Assembly (NCBI RefSeq): GCF_003473485.1
Contig: NC_053046.1
Span: 28,597,332 to 28,661,331, forward strand
Direction: 5' to 3'
DNA: 64,000 nt
Origin: Medicago truncatula
Taxonomy: Eukaryota > Streptophyta > Magnoliopsida > Fabales > Fabaceae
The notes beneath the pieces are model-generated. The model searched no databases. It was not told the origin of the DNA and saw only the letters and a list, made by a program, of their open reading frames with translations. Below, one piece after another: positions 43,587-56,160 of the stretch. The translations under genes were made by a program, and so were the position numbers. Within the stretch, counting starts at the first letter, position 1. Each line of letters begins with the position of its first letter.

Positions 43587-44460
43587 TCAGTTAGCCAATG
43601 TCCAAACATAAGAAAGGGTTGACCACCACGAAGTAAAGCCAAAAACAAAGTTTGTGTTACTAGCCTTTAGCCACCATAATGAATAGTGCTTTATTTTATC
43701 TAACAACTTATCAATGGAACTTTCCACATTATTAAACAATCTATTATTACGATCATTCCAAATAGTCCAAGCACAAAGCAACCATACTAGCTGCATGAAA
43801 GAACGCTTTGCGCGCGAACCACCCGTCGAGTGAGCAAACTGATACCAGTGGTCTGAGATATTGTGAGGATCTGGTCCCGACACTCCAAGCCAAGACCGCA
43901 CCGCTTGCCATAACAAGCCGTAAAAATCACAAGATAAGAGTAAATGCTGAGATGTCTCCATATGGGCACACACCTTGGTAGACAACCCGCATCAACGTCT
44001 GGAATAATACCGCGATCCAGAAGATTTGATCTTGTAGGCAACCGATTCCACAATAACCACCAAGCAAAAATAGACACCTTCAGAGGAACTTGTGTATGCC
44101 AAATCAAATCCACCACCTGTTCACCTTGAGGGACGTCCTGAGATGTGAGAAGCTGGTAAGCACCACAAACCGTGTAACCTGCACAAGGATCTAACTGCCA
44201 TCGCCAGGAATCTATATATAACATTAAACTGCAAAGAGACACTGTGAAGAATGTGACACATCCCCTAGCATCTCCTCCTCCCAAACCCACAACCGTCTCC
44301 TCCATATCCACGCCGCCCCCTCCCAACCGAGAGCTGGCATATGTGAAACCGTACAATACTTATCGACAATTAGCTCAAACAAACGCCTGAAATGCACACT
44401 CAAGGGAACTCCTCCAAACCACGGATCATGCCAGAAAAAGTGTCGGCACCGTCCCCCACC
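43587..44460 (-). pseudogene. 5'-truncated L1-type LINE, zf-RVT and C-terminal region
   Basis: Conserved blocks on the minus strand, in order: VGDGADTFFWHDPWFGGVPL near 44400-44458, WRWQLDPCAGYTVCGAYQLL, IWHTQVPLKVSIFAWWLLWN (zf-RVT), then HMETSQHLLLSCDFYGLLWQ, and WLLCAWTIWNDRNNRLFNN with the terminal WWLKASN stretch. Frames shift between blocks (43587-43985 versus 43787-44356) and there are internal stops. The 5' side stops abruptly at 44460, as expected for incomplete reverse transcription. The zf-RVT module sits downstream of reverse transcriptase in L1 ORF2. Confidence 0.85.
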
Positions 44461-45985
44461 TTTAAATAATATATGTATGTAGTGTTTTGTACAATTGAGA
44501 TATCTAAAAAAAATTGTAAATATTTGAAGTGAAACATGACATGATTATAAACGAACAATGGTCTATTTGAATAAACAACATTTTTGCAGTTTATAGAACA
44601 AGCGTTTATCATGATAAGTGCTTATGTACAAGCTAGAATAATATAATTTAAAAAATAATAATGTTTAATTGTTTTTTATATGCTATAAGTTGTTTTTATA
44701 AGATATATTGGAGAACTTGTGAAGAAAAGTTGAAAAAACCTTTCCATAAAAAAAAGTTGAAAAAAACTTATGAAACTTGACGTAAGTTGTTTTTCTAAGT
44801 TCTCTCAAACAATCTCACAAAACTTATAGAAATAGATAAGCTCAAATAAGCCAATGCAAACAAGTTCCAAATATGCAAGACATTATCATATGATTATGAT
44901 TATGATTATGATTATGATTGTTGTGTTGCATACATGTAATTTGTGGAAAAATTACATGCCAAAAATTACATGCCCATGTACACATAGACGGTGACTTCCA
45001 TTGGTGTGTTGGGGTCACGGTGGTTTCCCATAATTGTTTGGAGCCACCAATCATACGGGATTTTTGGTGTATATGTTGTGAATATATATGTTGACAAGAA
45101 TATTTTTTATGATCGACAAAAAAAGTATATGAAGGATAAGGCTGTAAAAAATGGAAAAGAAAATCAAGCTTTCACGTCATGGGTTATTGGTTTAAATTAC
45201 ACATTCACAATAATTTTTATTTAAATGTGATTTTGCATAAAAATATTTTGAGCAATGTACCAAGTGGACAATAGAACTCTACGATTCTACATTGTGCGAA
45301 GAATTAGTTCCAAAGACAAACTAAAAAGTATGATAGTGATTCATGCAAATTTAAACCAAGGCTAAGGGCTCGATTTCCACTCCTTAATTCCATAATAATA
45401 CAAATTTAAACAAGCACTAACAACTAAAGGGAAATAACGATCATATATATCGCAGCTGATGAAAAATGAAAATTTCTTTTTAGTCGGATTATTATGAATG
45501 ATCGTGAATCAATGATCGATGGTTACTTCGTGAAGTGTCAAGGATAACATACTGAAAGACAAATCATGAACACCGCATGAACGACAACATGTCTCACCAG
45601 TGTAGGTGAGCACAAATCGAAACGCATCGCTAACCATTATATGAGAAGGTTATGTGACTATTAAGTTTAAAAGGAAAAAAACAATATTAACATTTATTGT
45701 TTAAAAAATATACATATTTTGAGTTGGGGGCCTCCACGACATAAAGTGGTTGTCCCTTCCAATTTTTTTCCCTCCCAGTTGTTTCTAGCTGCCACGAAAA
45801 AAGCAAAAAAAGAAATAAAAGCAAATCTATGATTTACATTCTCGTACTTTGCCTCTTTCTTGGTACTGCAGGCTTCAATGAATTTCAATTATGATATATT
45901 ATAGTAGGTTTTCACTTCACACAATTGTTGATCCTATTTTTTGGTGTGCAAAGCCTTGTAATATAATAACATTTCCATGTTTAAT
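44461..45985. other. Intergenic, 3' side of the bHLH gene
   Basis: AT-rich. A (GATTAT)n microsatellite is at about 44889-44920. No RNA gene or frame was recognised. 45900-45985 is probably bHLH 3' UTR. Confidence 0.5.
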
Positions 45986-47885
45986 TCAGGTCCAAGCAGC
46001 AGCTTCCACCTGAATTCTATGTGATAGCTCATTGACTGCAGCTGCAATTTCATCCACTGTGTTTAGTCGACTCCCTTCTTCTACCTATTATTAATTCCAA
46101 TATATAAATTAGTAATCAAATTATTTTTCACTAATTTCAATATAATTTAATAAAGTAATATGGTTTAAAAAATTGACATGGAGGTTTTGGTTTTCTGACA
46201 GTCACCCTGGTTGACCTTGTTCTCACTAAGAGTGCAGATGGTGAAGCCTATTCTCTGTTCGAACCTTGCAGGTAAATGTTTTTTTTTTTTTTTTTGGTCT
46301 TATTAACCGGTGTCCCGGAGCATTAGTTAAGGAATCCAAAAAAAAAAAAAAATTGAATTAAAAATAATATTTTTTTGACTTTTGAGAAATTGATTACACA
46401 ATTTCCCATACAAAAGCTACTATATTTCCCTTTTTTTTAGGTGAACTTTAGGGAAATTTTTTTTTTTTTTTTTTTTTAAATAAGCTTTAGGGAAATGTTG
46501 TTTCTAAGCGAACCAATACGCGAAAGAACCGCTAATCGGTTCGCGAGAACCAATTCGCGGTTCGCCACTCAACCCAGCGAATTATGTGACTCTGGTCCGT
46601 GCCTTGCAGGTAAATGTTTTTTTTTTTTTAGGCGAGCTTTAGGGAAATGTTTTTTATTTTTTTTTTATTTTTAAAATAAGCTTTAAGGAAATGTTGTTTA
46701 TCCCGAAAAATAGCAAAGTGATATACCATGTGAATAAGACATAAATTAGCATCAAACAAAATGTAAACCAATTTACCTTGGCACTAACCGAGACAAGAAC
46801 ATTATCATCCATACTGGAAACATTAAGGTGTAGAATGTTGAAGCCAAGATTTTGAATCCCAGCAACCATCTTCATAACCTGTCCTTGTCGTTTTTTCAAC
46901 ATTATCTTTATATTCGCATGACTATCAACCAAAGTCACTTCTATATCTCCCATGGCACGTGACTGATTATGTTTGGTAGGGTAGCACGTGATGTTCTGAC
47001 GTGCATCCATAGAGTATTGAGGAAACATGAAAAACTCAGTCAAAGGTTGTGATGAACAAGAACAAGAAATGAAGCTATTTTCATGAGCTTCTTTGTTTAT
47101 TTTCTTTTGTCCCTTCATGAATTGTAGATGCTGTTGTAGCTCCTTCAAGAAGTTAATTGCACCGCCAACTATTGACGCTTGATCACCCTGTTTTTGAACC
47201 ACATGTAGAATTTAGGATTGAAAATTTTGTTTTTTTCTCTAACTATTACAAAGTATAAAATCGATATCATGTGTTGTTGGGGAGTCTGGGGAGCCATGGA
47301 GCGGTGATGGGCTAAACGTCTAGGAGACACCACACTCGTATCAAAAACTATAAAGCATCAAAGTTTTCTCCATTTTTTATCGATGTGGAACATATTCACT
47401 TACACTTGATTTCCAACAATTGTGTTTATGGAATAATGATACAAAGACATTAAACACGAAAATTTTGACACATAAACAAAGTATAAAATTACCCTTTGTA
47501 CATAAGAAGGAGGCATCAAGGATTTGAGGATATCAAGGTACTCATTCATCTGTTTTCTTCGATTGCGCTCAACTGCAATGTGAGTCATCCTCTGGCTCTC
47601 GATTTCCTCCTTGTTTTTCGCATTCACAGTGTGTCGTCGTTTGCGCCGTCGAGGGGCTGTGATTGTTGTGGTGGCTTCAAAAGTGGAAGGAGGAAGAGTG
47701 GAAGTTTCTGGGGAAGAGTGTGAATTCCATTGCTCTTTAATATTTGAAGGAGAAGAAGAATCCCAATTTGAAAGGATATTATGATCTAAGTTATTGCTGA
47801 TGATTCCAAAAAGATCTTCTTCATCTTTTGTTAGGCAACCGTAAGTAAATGGATCTTGTGGGAAAACTACAGCCTCTAATGCCAT
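45986..47885 (-). CDS. bHLH transcription factor, subgroup Ia (bHLH94/96-like), 300 aa
   Basis: Three exons: 47493-47885 (131 codons), 46777-47187 (137 codons) and 45986-46084 (32 codons plus TGA). All introns are phase 0 with GT-AG ends. The N-terminus [16 protein letters not shown] matches bHLH94/96 relatives. The bHLH domain starts at about residue 100 ([20 protein letters not shown]) and crosses the first intron into [18 protein letters not shown]102, E106 and R110 form the H-E-R triad expected for E-box/G-box binding. The C-terminal half ([20 protein letters not shown] ... [20 protein letters not shown]) is the ACT-like domain of the subgroup. The family binds DNA as dimers in the nucleus, and relatives act in stomatal and other developmental programmes. 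Exon 3 is short and easily missed: without it the open frame runs into intron 2. Intron 2 carries repeated poly(T) phrases. No defect is visible. Confidence 0.92.
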
Positions 47886-47918
47886 TATTTGACCTTTTTA
47901 GCTCACAAAAGAAAACAC

Positions 47919-47928
47919 TATTTATATA
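47919..47928 (-). promoter_or_regulatory. TATA box of the bHLH gene
   Basis: TATATAAATA on the minus strand, about 35 nt before the ATG. This implies a very short 5' UTR or a different start site; it is not proven as the active promoter. Confidence 0.45.
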
Positions 47929-49002
47929 AGAGAGATGCTAATGATTAGAAACTATATAAATAACAGCATTGGCTAAAGAAAGAAGAAAGTAATGATCATA
48001 AAATACTAGAAAGGGTATGTTTTGGGGAAGAAATGAAGAAACGGTATGTTCCTAAAAAGAGCAAACAAAGTAACCCTTTTATTAAGAGGAATGATATCTG
48101 GACCCAACAACTTATTAACTATTTTTTAATATTATTTTGATAGATTTGCTTACTCCTCACAATGTTATATGATATTGTATTAGTTGTCTAATTTTTATTT
48201 TTATATTTTTGTATAGTAATCTAGTAATTAAAAATTCACATCCTAAAGATGAATAAGTTAGGTATCTATAGTTCAAACTCTAACTCATATCTATAATATG
48301 CAATATCTCTGTCAACTAAGTTAAGCTCACTATGCGCTATACCTTTATAATGGGGCAAAATGATATTTGAATCTATATTGGAATAGGTGTTGCAGTGTCT
48401 CAATAATATTACCATGATCACACAGAAATTATAGAATTTTTTTAAGATAAAATAAAATAATAGTAAATTACATTCCCCTCCCCTCTCCTCAAATATGCTT
48501 GAATTACACTTTTCTCTCGTCTTATATTAAAATATATACTTCTCTCACATCTTATTCAAAACATATTAGAAAAGAATTCACTTCCCTTCCTTGAGAGAAG
48601 CTTAAATTACATTTTTCTCTTCTCTTATGTTAAAATCTACGCTTTAATCCCTTAATTTAGCAAATAATAATAATCTAGCAAATAATAATAATCTAACACG
48701 GTTCGAAGAAAAATTGTATTGCGGGTCTATTTTAATATAATCAAAATTTAAATACATATTTTTCGCTATAATTTATTCACAATTTCATTAACATATAATT
48801 TTAAACCCTATTATAAAATATGAAACAACACAAAATAAAATTAAAATATGTGAAAAATTACGAAAGTCGATAAAATATGGTTATTTTAAAGTGAATTTTA
48901 TACTCTAAATTATAAAATAATAATAAAATATTTAAATTTAATTATCACTAATATTTAAATTATAAATAAACGAGCTTATGTTTCTTAAATGGTGGTTAAA
49001 AA
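47929..49002. other. AT-rich intergenic region
   Basis: Includes a local direct repeat AGCAAATAATAATAATCTA near 48660-48695. No gene recognised. Confidence 0.5.
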
Positions 49003-49843
49003 TTAGTTTATATCATAACAATATTTCGGCAGTACTTTCTTATCACATAAAGCATATATGGCTCTTTTCCATTTCAACCACTCAACTTGAATACGATGAT
49101 TTACATCTTCTATTTCTCCGCCGTTTTGTATTATGGACACAAGATATTTAAACCGTGTAGTTTGAGGTATGATATGATCTCCAACACTCACCTTCAAGGT
49201 AGAACTACTTTACCTTTTGTTGAAGTTACATTCCATATACTCAGTCTTGTTTCTACTCCGACATGATCTATATTCTTTTAAGGCTAATTATCTCCATGTA
49301 GGCATGACAACAAAACCCAGCGGTTACCCGTCCAAACCAATCCCAATTTGACGGGATTTTCCCCGATTTCAAAACACGGATATGAGACGGATAACAAATA
49401 TATAGGTACCCACCCCGAATCCATAGTCATACACGTCCCAAACGTAAAAAATTACTTTATGTTAATATGTCATGTTATTTTGTTTGATAATTGTCATGTT
49501 ACTACGTACCATTGATATTTAAAGGATCAACTAAATCATTCCATCTAACAAATGTTAAAGTGATCATATTGTTGGATAATGTATTACAACATTGCTCTTG
49601 GGGATGAAAAAAAAGCTTATATTTTTTATTAAAAAAAAATTATTCGATGCGGGGATAGGGATGGGGCGGGGATACCCGAACCCGTCGGGGACGGCCGGAC
49701 GGGGATGATATTCAATTTCTCATCCCGTTGGGTATGTGTAGAGTAACGGGTAAGTATATGAGAATCAGGTATGGGGACGTGCCTATCTCCAAGTCTCTAA
49801 CTTTCCATTCAATTCTTTTTCGACTCTCCAAACAAGACTATAT
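49003..49843 (-). pseudogene. RTE-type LINE reverse-transcriptase fragment, interrupted
   Basis: Minus-strand blocks: DDIVLFGESKKELNGKLETW (49794-49843), then, after a later insertion (49299-49785), RNKTEYMECNFNKR and KVSVGDHIIPQTTRFKYLVS with VNHRIQVEWLKWKRA and LCDKKV (49003-49290). These match the order 'ADDIVLLGES...KTEYMEC...F.YLGS...RIQ.GW.KWR.A..VLCDKK' of plant RTE LINEs. Stops are present and both ends are missing. Confidence 0.8.
49299..49785. mobile_element. hAT-like GC-rich non-autonomous element (487 bp) in the RTE fragment
   Basis: The ends TAGGCATGACAAC and GGGGACGTGCCTA are inverted and imperfect. Flanks TCTCCATG (49291-49298) and TCTCCAAG (49786-49793) are a near-perfect 8-bp duplication, and the surrounding LINE frame resumes across it. 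The interior is rich in GGGGACGG/GATACCCG-type sequence. Confidence 0.7.
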
Positions 49844-49859
49844 CATCTGAAAAAAAAAA

Positions 49860-51344
49860 AAAAAAGAAAAAAAAAACAAGATTTGCAATAATTTAATAAT
49901 ATTCGGAAATCATTTATAACGGCAAGCAAAAAACTATGTTACATTAATGACATATTAACGGTTTGTATTAAATGCTTCTTATTAAATTTATTCGTCAACT
50001 CACTTTACTATTAATATTTTCTTTAACTATAAGACCCTAAACAATTTTTTTTATTCCTTAATATAAGACATATTTCAGTTTTTTTCTCCTTAATATAAGA
50101 CATTTAACATATTTAAAGTACTGTTAGAAAATGTATTATATTTCTCTCTTACAACATCAACAATTGTAAGGATAAAATATGTAAAACTAGCTAACACAAT
50201 ATTTTGAGAATTTTATTACTAAAATTAGTTTTTTAATAAATGTGATTTTTCATTTGTGATATTTCATTGCTTACAAAATTTCATTATGTGTTTATTTCAA
50301 GTTATCATTGTATATTAATTTTTTTGAATAAAATGATAAAATTAAACAATCTTATGTTTGTTGTAAGTTTACTATAACAAAATGTTTCAGTAAGTAGAAT
50401 TTTTTTTTTCAAAAGATAATGGTGAAAAAAAATTCTCGTAGAAATAAACTCGTGTATAACTACTTATTAAACACCATATTATAAAGGTTCGCAGAAATAT
50501 TATAAATATAAACTAAATAATTTTTTTTTCAAATACCTAAGAATAATACTTTCATCCTTATTTTCCCAAAAACGTTATTCATAAGAATCTTTAGTAATCC
50601 TCAAACAAACACCCCATATATAACATAGTTTATTTTAATAAATAAAATATTGATATTATATTTTTGTTGGCAACTTTTTTTTCTTTTTCTTGAGACCAAA
50701 TCTTTTCTTTTCTTCTTTTCATTCAATTCTTCTTAGAGACAATTCTAAAATGAGCACTAGTATGATTTTGTCTAATAAAAGTTTCCCTTCCCAATTTTTC
50801 TTTTTAAAAGAAGAACATAAAATTTATTTTCTTTATTTTATGGATACTGTTTTTCTATAACTACAAAATCTTGCAAAAGAATAAATAATTGAGGATATGA
50901 TTAGTTAAATTAAAAAATATAAATGGATCCATCTTATGCCTACTTTTTGGTGTGAAACCAACGGTTGGTCGTAAAGGGGACAAATGCATAATAGTAATAA
51001 TTCTATCTTTATATTCATGAATGTTATTCCAATTTGAATCTAATAAACTTGAAACAAACACACCCATAGAGAAAGAAAAAATACAATACCACACTTGCAG
51101 AACGAATTCGATATGTTTTTAAATATGTGAATTATTTTCAAGTATTTTTCTACAATATTGAGTTTTAACTCAGTAGGTATGAATATTGCACATTATATGC
51201 ATAAGCAGAGTTCGAATCTTAGACACCCTACTTCTTCATATTTAAAAATATGCGAACTCTATCCATCAGACTATTTAATTTTTTTTATCTTTTGCGTACA
51301 AAATTTTAAAAAATATCGTATAATGCATGAGTGATTTGTTAATA
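49860..51344. other. AT-rich intergenic region
   Basis: A-rich run at about 49849-49876; otherwise no recognised gene or RNA. Confidence 0.5.
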
Positions 51345-51493
51345 CTCCCTCCATTTTTAAATATAATCAAATTTTACTTTTTAAGTTCATTCAATCAATT
51401 ATGTATGTAGTCCATATTATGAACCACATACATCATTAATTGAATGAACCTAAAAATTAAAATTTACTTATATTTAGATAAGGAGGGAGGGAG
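51345..51493. mobile_element. Stowaway-type MITE (149 bp)
   Basis: Ends CTCCCTCC and GGAGGGAG with TA flanks (51343-51344 and 51494-51495). The internal palindrome includes TTCATTCAATCAATTATGTA and its partner. No ORF. Confidence 0.88.
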
Positions 51494-51495
51494 TA

Positions 51496-52039
51496 CTTCA
51501 TTTCCAAAGTTTGTCTGATGAATAGGTATTTGCATCGTGATCATGCATGTTGGCCTATATGATGGTAGACGTTAATTAACGTGGGACATATTTGAAATTT
51601 GGATAAGTTGAATTATTGATTAACATGGAAAATTAAACGCTTCATGTCTAATCATGCACACTAATGTTTTGTCTCTTGTGAGACAAATCAAGAATAGTCC
51701 ATATTTATGTGCAATTAACAAGTCATTATATTTTAAGTTGCTTAACTGCATGTACTTCCACTATAAAACACGCTACTAGCAAGTAGCAACCCTAAACGAG
51801 GAATCTGGGTACAAGGCACTTATAATTAATTAACACCACAATTTATAGAATAATAATGTGGTAAGCAACCTGAATTAATTTATCAGGGATTTGATTTTTT
51901 TAATAAGCTAAATGACTTGTTGAAGCATAGATTTGTTGACTTGTTCAAGAAAACTTTGTACATTAAGGAACTTGATCAAATTTGGTAAACTAATTATGTA
52001 GTTTATTGCTTCACCGAAATAATTTGTTGGTTGATCTAC
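51496..52039. other. AT-rich spacer
   Basis: No gene recognised. Confidence 0.5.
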
Positions 52040-53480
52040 CGTTGGGTGGGCCGTCGTTTCAATTGGTATCACGGTAATGAGTTATTCTATAAGTCGTTTG
52101 GATAGATTCTTGTTGTTATAAGATTGGTGTTTGACATGGCCAAACTGTATTCAAGTGGCACACATTAGAGGGTTGTCAGACCACTGCCTGATTACGTTAT
52201 TCGTTGATGAGGAGAATTGGAGCCTTAGACATCTCAAATGTTGAAATATTGGGCCGATGTTCTGGGGTATAAACAATTTGTTCGGGAGAAATGGGATTCT
52301 TTGTTGATGGGTGGAGTGGATTTGTTTCAAAAGAAAAACTCAAACTCATTAAATTGGCACTTAAGGATTAGAATCAAATTAAAATCACACTCAAAATTTA
52401 TCGGGAAGAATTAAATTGGTTAAGGGGAGAATGATTTGCTTCTAGAGGCCGAAGTGGGGGAATTGCATGTTCTTACGGTTGATTTGTATTTATCGTCAAG
52501 AGTGTGAATACTAGTATTTGTTGGCAACAGTTAAAGCTGAATTTATGATGGTGAATCTTGGGGAATTAGCCTAGATTTGTTCGGAGAACTATTTGTAAGT
52601 CTACATTCTTTCTCAAGCAGGAAGTCGATAGAGTATAGATGATGGTGAATCTTTTCCAATTTGGCATAACAACTATATTTATGATGGTGTCTCCAAGATA
52701 AAGGAGTAAATTATCCTACAAATTCTTGCTTAATGTGAGTCAAATGATGAGGATAGTTTGCATTTGTTTTTCAAGTGTCCAAATAGTTGCATTTTTTTAG
52801 CATGTGTACAGCGTATGCAACGATTAGCAACATTGTAAATCAACTACATGATAGCTCAGCTATAATTTTCAAGATTTTGCAAGTGTTATCAAAGGAAGAT
52901 ACATCATTTTTTTCTTTTGTCTTGTAGTGCGTATGGAAGAAAAAGAATACAAAATTGGAATGATATAACTGATCATCAATTCTTTGTGCTCAATGAGTGG
53001 AAAGCAACATGGAAAGTACGCCAGCCAACAACCACTAAATCACCTAGTACAGGAAATGTGAAATGGTTGAAACCAAATGCAGGCAGGTTCAAATGTAACA
53101 TTGATGTGTCCTTCTCAACGCAATATAATGAAGTTTAGAGATGTATGTACTCGCAAAAATTGGATATGTGTAAAAGAGATGATACAAGTGCATCTCTACG
53201 GGCAAAAATCGAATGGTTTAGTCCAATCTGCAATGTTCATATGGGTGAAGCATTAGGATGCCTTTTGGTGTTGAATTGGGTTCATGAACTAAACTTGAAA
53301 ACCGTTGATTTTAAGCTTGATTCAAAGAGTGTGTCGGATAAATTTCCCTCAAACAAGATGTAACAAAATTTGGGGCTAATAATTTGCATATAGCTTTATT
53401 TAATCAATATTATGTAAACTTCAATGTTGAGTTTCTGCCATACAAACAAATGAAGTTGTCTATAATTGCATATAGCTTTA
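52040..53480 (+). pseudogene. L1-type LINE with internal deletion (endonuclease end + RNase H)
   Basis: The start resembles the end of an APE endonuclease (RRFNWYHGNE, then RVVRPLPDY/SDHCLITLF). It is followed by the linker before reverse transcriptase. It then jumps to zf-RVT-like ESNDEDSLHLFFKCPNS near 52740 and an RNase H-type domain (WLKPNAGRFKCNIDVSFS at 53070-53120; IEWFSPICNVHMGEALGCLL and NWVHELNLKTVDFKLDSKSV to 53350). The reverse transcriptase core is missing. Several stops and frameshifts are present. Confidence 0.8.
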
Positions 53481-53670
53481 TTTCATCATTGAACCATTTT
53501 TTTAGGCTCGTATTAGACACATCCAATCCCTCAAAACTTTAATCATACGTAAATATTGACTCTTTAATCATACGTAAATATTGACTTTGAGTTTACTTAG
53601 CTATAAATTTTGTGTGTTTTCTCATTTGTAGCAGAACTTCTTATTGTCTCAATATAAGAAGAAAAATAAA

Positions 53671-54216
53671 GGCTTAATTACACTTTTGGTTCTCGCATTT
53701 TGACCAACTTATGAAAATGGTCATGTTTCTTTCAAATTGAACAAAATCATCCTAAACTATCATGTTTTTTGCAGTTTTAGTCTTACCTCCTATTTTCAAC
53801 TCCAGAAACGCATAGAAATGACAGTTTTAGGCAGTTTTAGACCTACCCGCTATGCTCAACCATGAAATAAACAAGGAATAAAGCATGTGAGTACAATGAA
53901 TCTACTCTATTCAGCACACTAACAGAAAAAACCTTAATTTGAAACATATCTTAGAAATTAGGGTTTTTTAGTTAGTGTGTTGAATAAAGTGGATTCCTAG
54001 TACCCAAATGTTTTATTTTTTGTTTATTTCATGGTTGAGCATAGGGGGTGGATCTAAAAATGTCATTTCTCTGCATTTCTGGAGTTGAAAATAGGAGGTA
54101 GGACTAAAACTACAAAAAAAAACATATAGTTTATGGACGGTTTTGTTCGATTTGAAAGAGGGAGAACCATTTTCGTGAACTGGTCAAAATGCGGGGACCA
54201 AAAGTCTAATTAAGCT
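53671..54216. mobile_element. MULE-type palindromic MITE (546 bp), 9-bp TSD
   Basis: Ends GGCTTAATTACACTTTTGGT and the complement AGCTTAATTAGACTTTTGGT. AAAAATAAA flanks both sides (53662-53670 and 54217-54225). Arms pair over roughly 250 bp, making a long hairpin. Confidence 0.88.
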
Positions 54217-54311
54217 AAAAATAAAAGGCAGATTTACACGATTTAATTTTTAACTTAAATTTCAAAAAACACTTTTTTATTTTATATTTTTTTCTTTAAT
54301 CATTTATTTTA

Positions 54312-54830
54312 GGGTTAAATATGTTTTTGGTCCCTATAAAATAGGGGCCTTTCAAGTTTAGTCCTTACTTAATTTTAATGGTTCTTTTAGTCCCTAAAAA
54401 AAAATCTGCACTCAGTATTAGTTCCTCCTCAATTCAAATTTGTTTAATTTATGTTTAAACTCTTGAGTTTTTGAACAATTTTTTACAGACGTGTTAAAAA
54501 CATTACTGAAAGTTTCTATGCAAAAAATTGTCGCAAAATTTGATTTCTACGTCAAGATTTTGTTAATTTTATCTTTAACTTTTGCCGTTTTAAAAAATTC
54601 ATATTTAATTTGTTTCATGTTAAAAAATTCTAAATTGTGGTAAATGAATCTTTCATAGTTTTCTAAACTTGTCTCAAAAAAATCGTTCAAAAATTTAAGA
54701 GTTTAAGGATAATTAAACAAACTTTGTTGTAATAAGGACTAAAATTAGAAGTAATTCTTTTTTATAGGAACTAAAAAATCTATTAAAATTAAGTAAGGAT
54801 TAAACTTGAAATCAAACTCATAAACTTATA
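54312..54830. mobile_element. MULE-type MITE related to 26674-27184
   Basis: Starts GGGTTAAATATGTTTTTGG and follows the 26674 element through TTTGAACAATTTTTTACA, AATTTAAGAGTTTAAGGATA and AATTAAGTAAGGATTAAACT. The right terminus is missing or degraded, so no target duplication was found. Confidence 0.7.
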
Positions 54831-55399
54831 AGAAATTTATCAAACTCATAAACAAACCCAAATCTATATCATACAAACATAGAAATACATATTTCATTGA
54901 AAAAAAAATCCCATAAAAAATTATACTATATTAATATTTTATAACATAAGTGATTAAATCGGTAAAAACAAAGATAAATGACTAAAATGTTCCCTGATTA
55001 TAGCATAAATGATTAAATTGGGAGAAAAAAAGATAAAGTATGAAAGTATTACCTGAAATTAAGTTAAAGGACGAATTGTATAATTTTGCTAAAATAAAAA
55101 CAAAACTCTAAACCCTGATGATTAATTTATTGTTGTAAAGTTTTTAATTTCTTTTTAAATACCCTTGTGGAAATTTTAAGACATTAATTGAATGCATTAT
55201 TATTTTAAAGACAAAGATTATTAAATGAGGTACAACAATCCATAGTTTCTCATCTTATAAAAATAAAATAAAAAATATCCATAGTTTCTCAACCATAATT
55301 ATGTGAGTTTTCTAATTACACCCTAAAATGATAAAATTATCTTTTCATAAAATTTAATTTTCAGAAAGCCTCTTTCTTTTTCTCGGTTACACCCAAAAA
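54831..55399. other. AT-rich intergenic region
   Basis: No gene recognised. Confidence 0.5.
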
Positions 55400-56160
55400 C
55401 CTATCTTTAGTTTAAGTAGATTATGTAAACTTAGTTTAAGTAGGTCATGTAAATTGAAATTTTTTTTTTTACCTAAAAAGAGGCAAAACAAAGTGCTAAT
55501 ACCTCAAAATATATATAGATATAAACAAGGATAAGAAACAAAAAGAAGGAGGGGACTCGGCCAAAACCTCCTTAAAAAGATTTAAACTTATAGCTTGGGA
55601 GACCAAGCTTGTCATTAATGAACAAAGCATTTAAGAACAAAGGGATACTAAACCAAACAATGATTGGATGGACAGCCCAACATTAGCCAACTTGTCTGCA
55701 ATTTGATTTCCCTCCCTATATATATGAGTTACCATTAAGTTCATATTACTAGCAAGAAGCTTGCAATTGTCCCACTTGTTACGAATATAGCAAGGAATGA
55801 TCACAGGAGACTTTGTACATACTTAAACTTAGTTTAAGTAAGTCATGTAAACTAATTGGTTTAAGTGGGTCATGTAAACTGAGTTTAAGTGTACATATTT
55901 AAACTCAGTTTAAGTAGGTCATGTAAACTCAGTTTAAGTCACATAAACTAAGTTTAAGTGTACATCTAAAAGTTCAACCTTGCTCAATGATTCTACGTAA
56001 TCTCAATTTAAGTATGTACATATAAACTTAGTTTAAGTAGGTCATGTAAACTGAGTTTAAGTGTACATACTTAAACTCAGTTTAAGTAAGTCATGTAAAA
56101 TAAGTTTAAGTAGGTTACGTAAACTAAGTTTACATGAACCTACTTAAACTGAATTTAAGT
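55400..56160. repeat. Degenerate palindromic minisatellite, interrupted by a LINE tail
   Basis: Units of roughly 24 bp, AGTTTAAGTAGGTCATGTAA followed by ACTN, repeat in 55408-55460 and 55825-56160. The joins form AAACTNAGTTT palindromes, and units appear in both directions. The stretch 55462-55815 is a LINE insertion. Confidence 0.8.
55462..55815 (-). mobile_element. 5'-truncated LINE 3' end with poly(A) tail
   Basis: On the minus strand it reads CYIRNKWDNCKLLASNMNLM then VTHIYREGNQIADKLANVGL, the end of an RNase H-type domain. About 200 bp of degraded 3' sequence follows, then a poly(A) tail (the T run at 55462-55473 on the plus strand). It sits inside the minisatellite. Confidence 0.8.
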
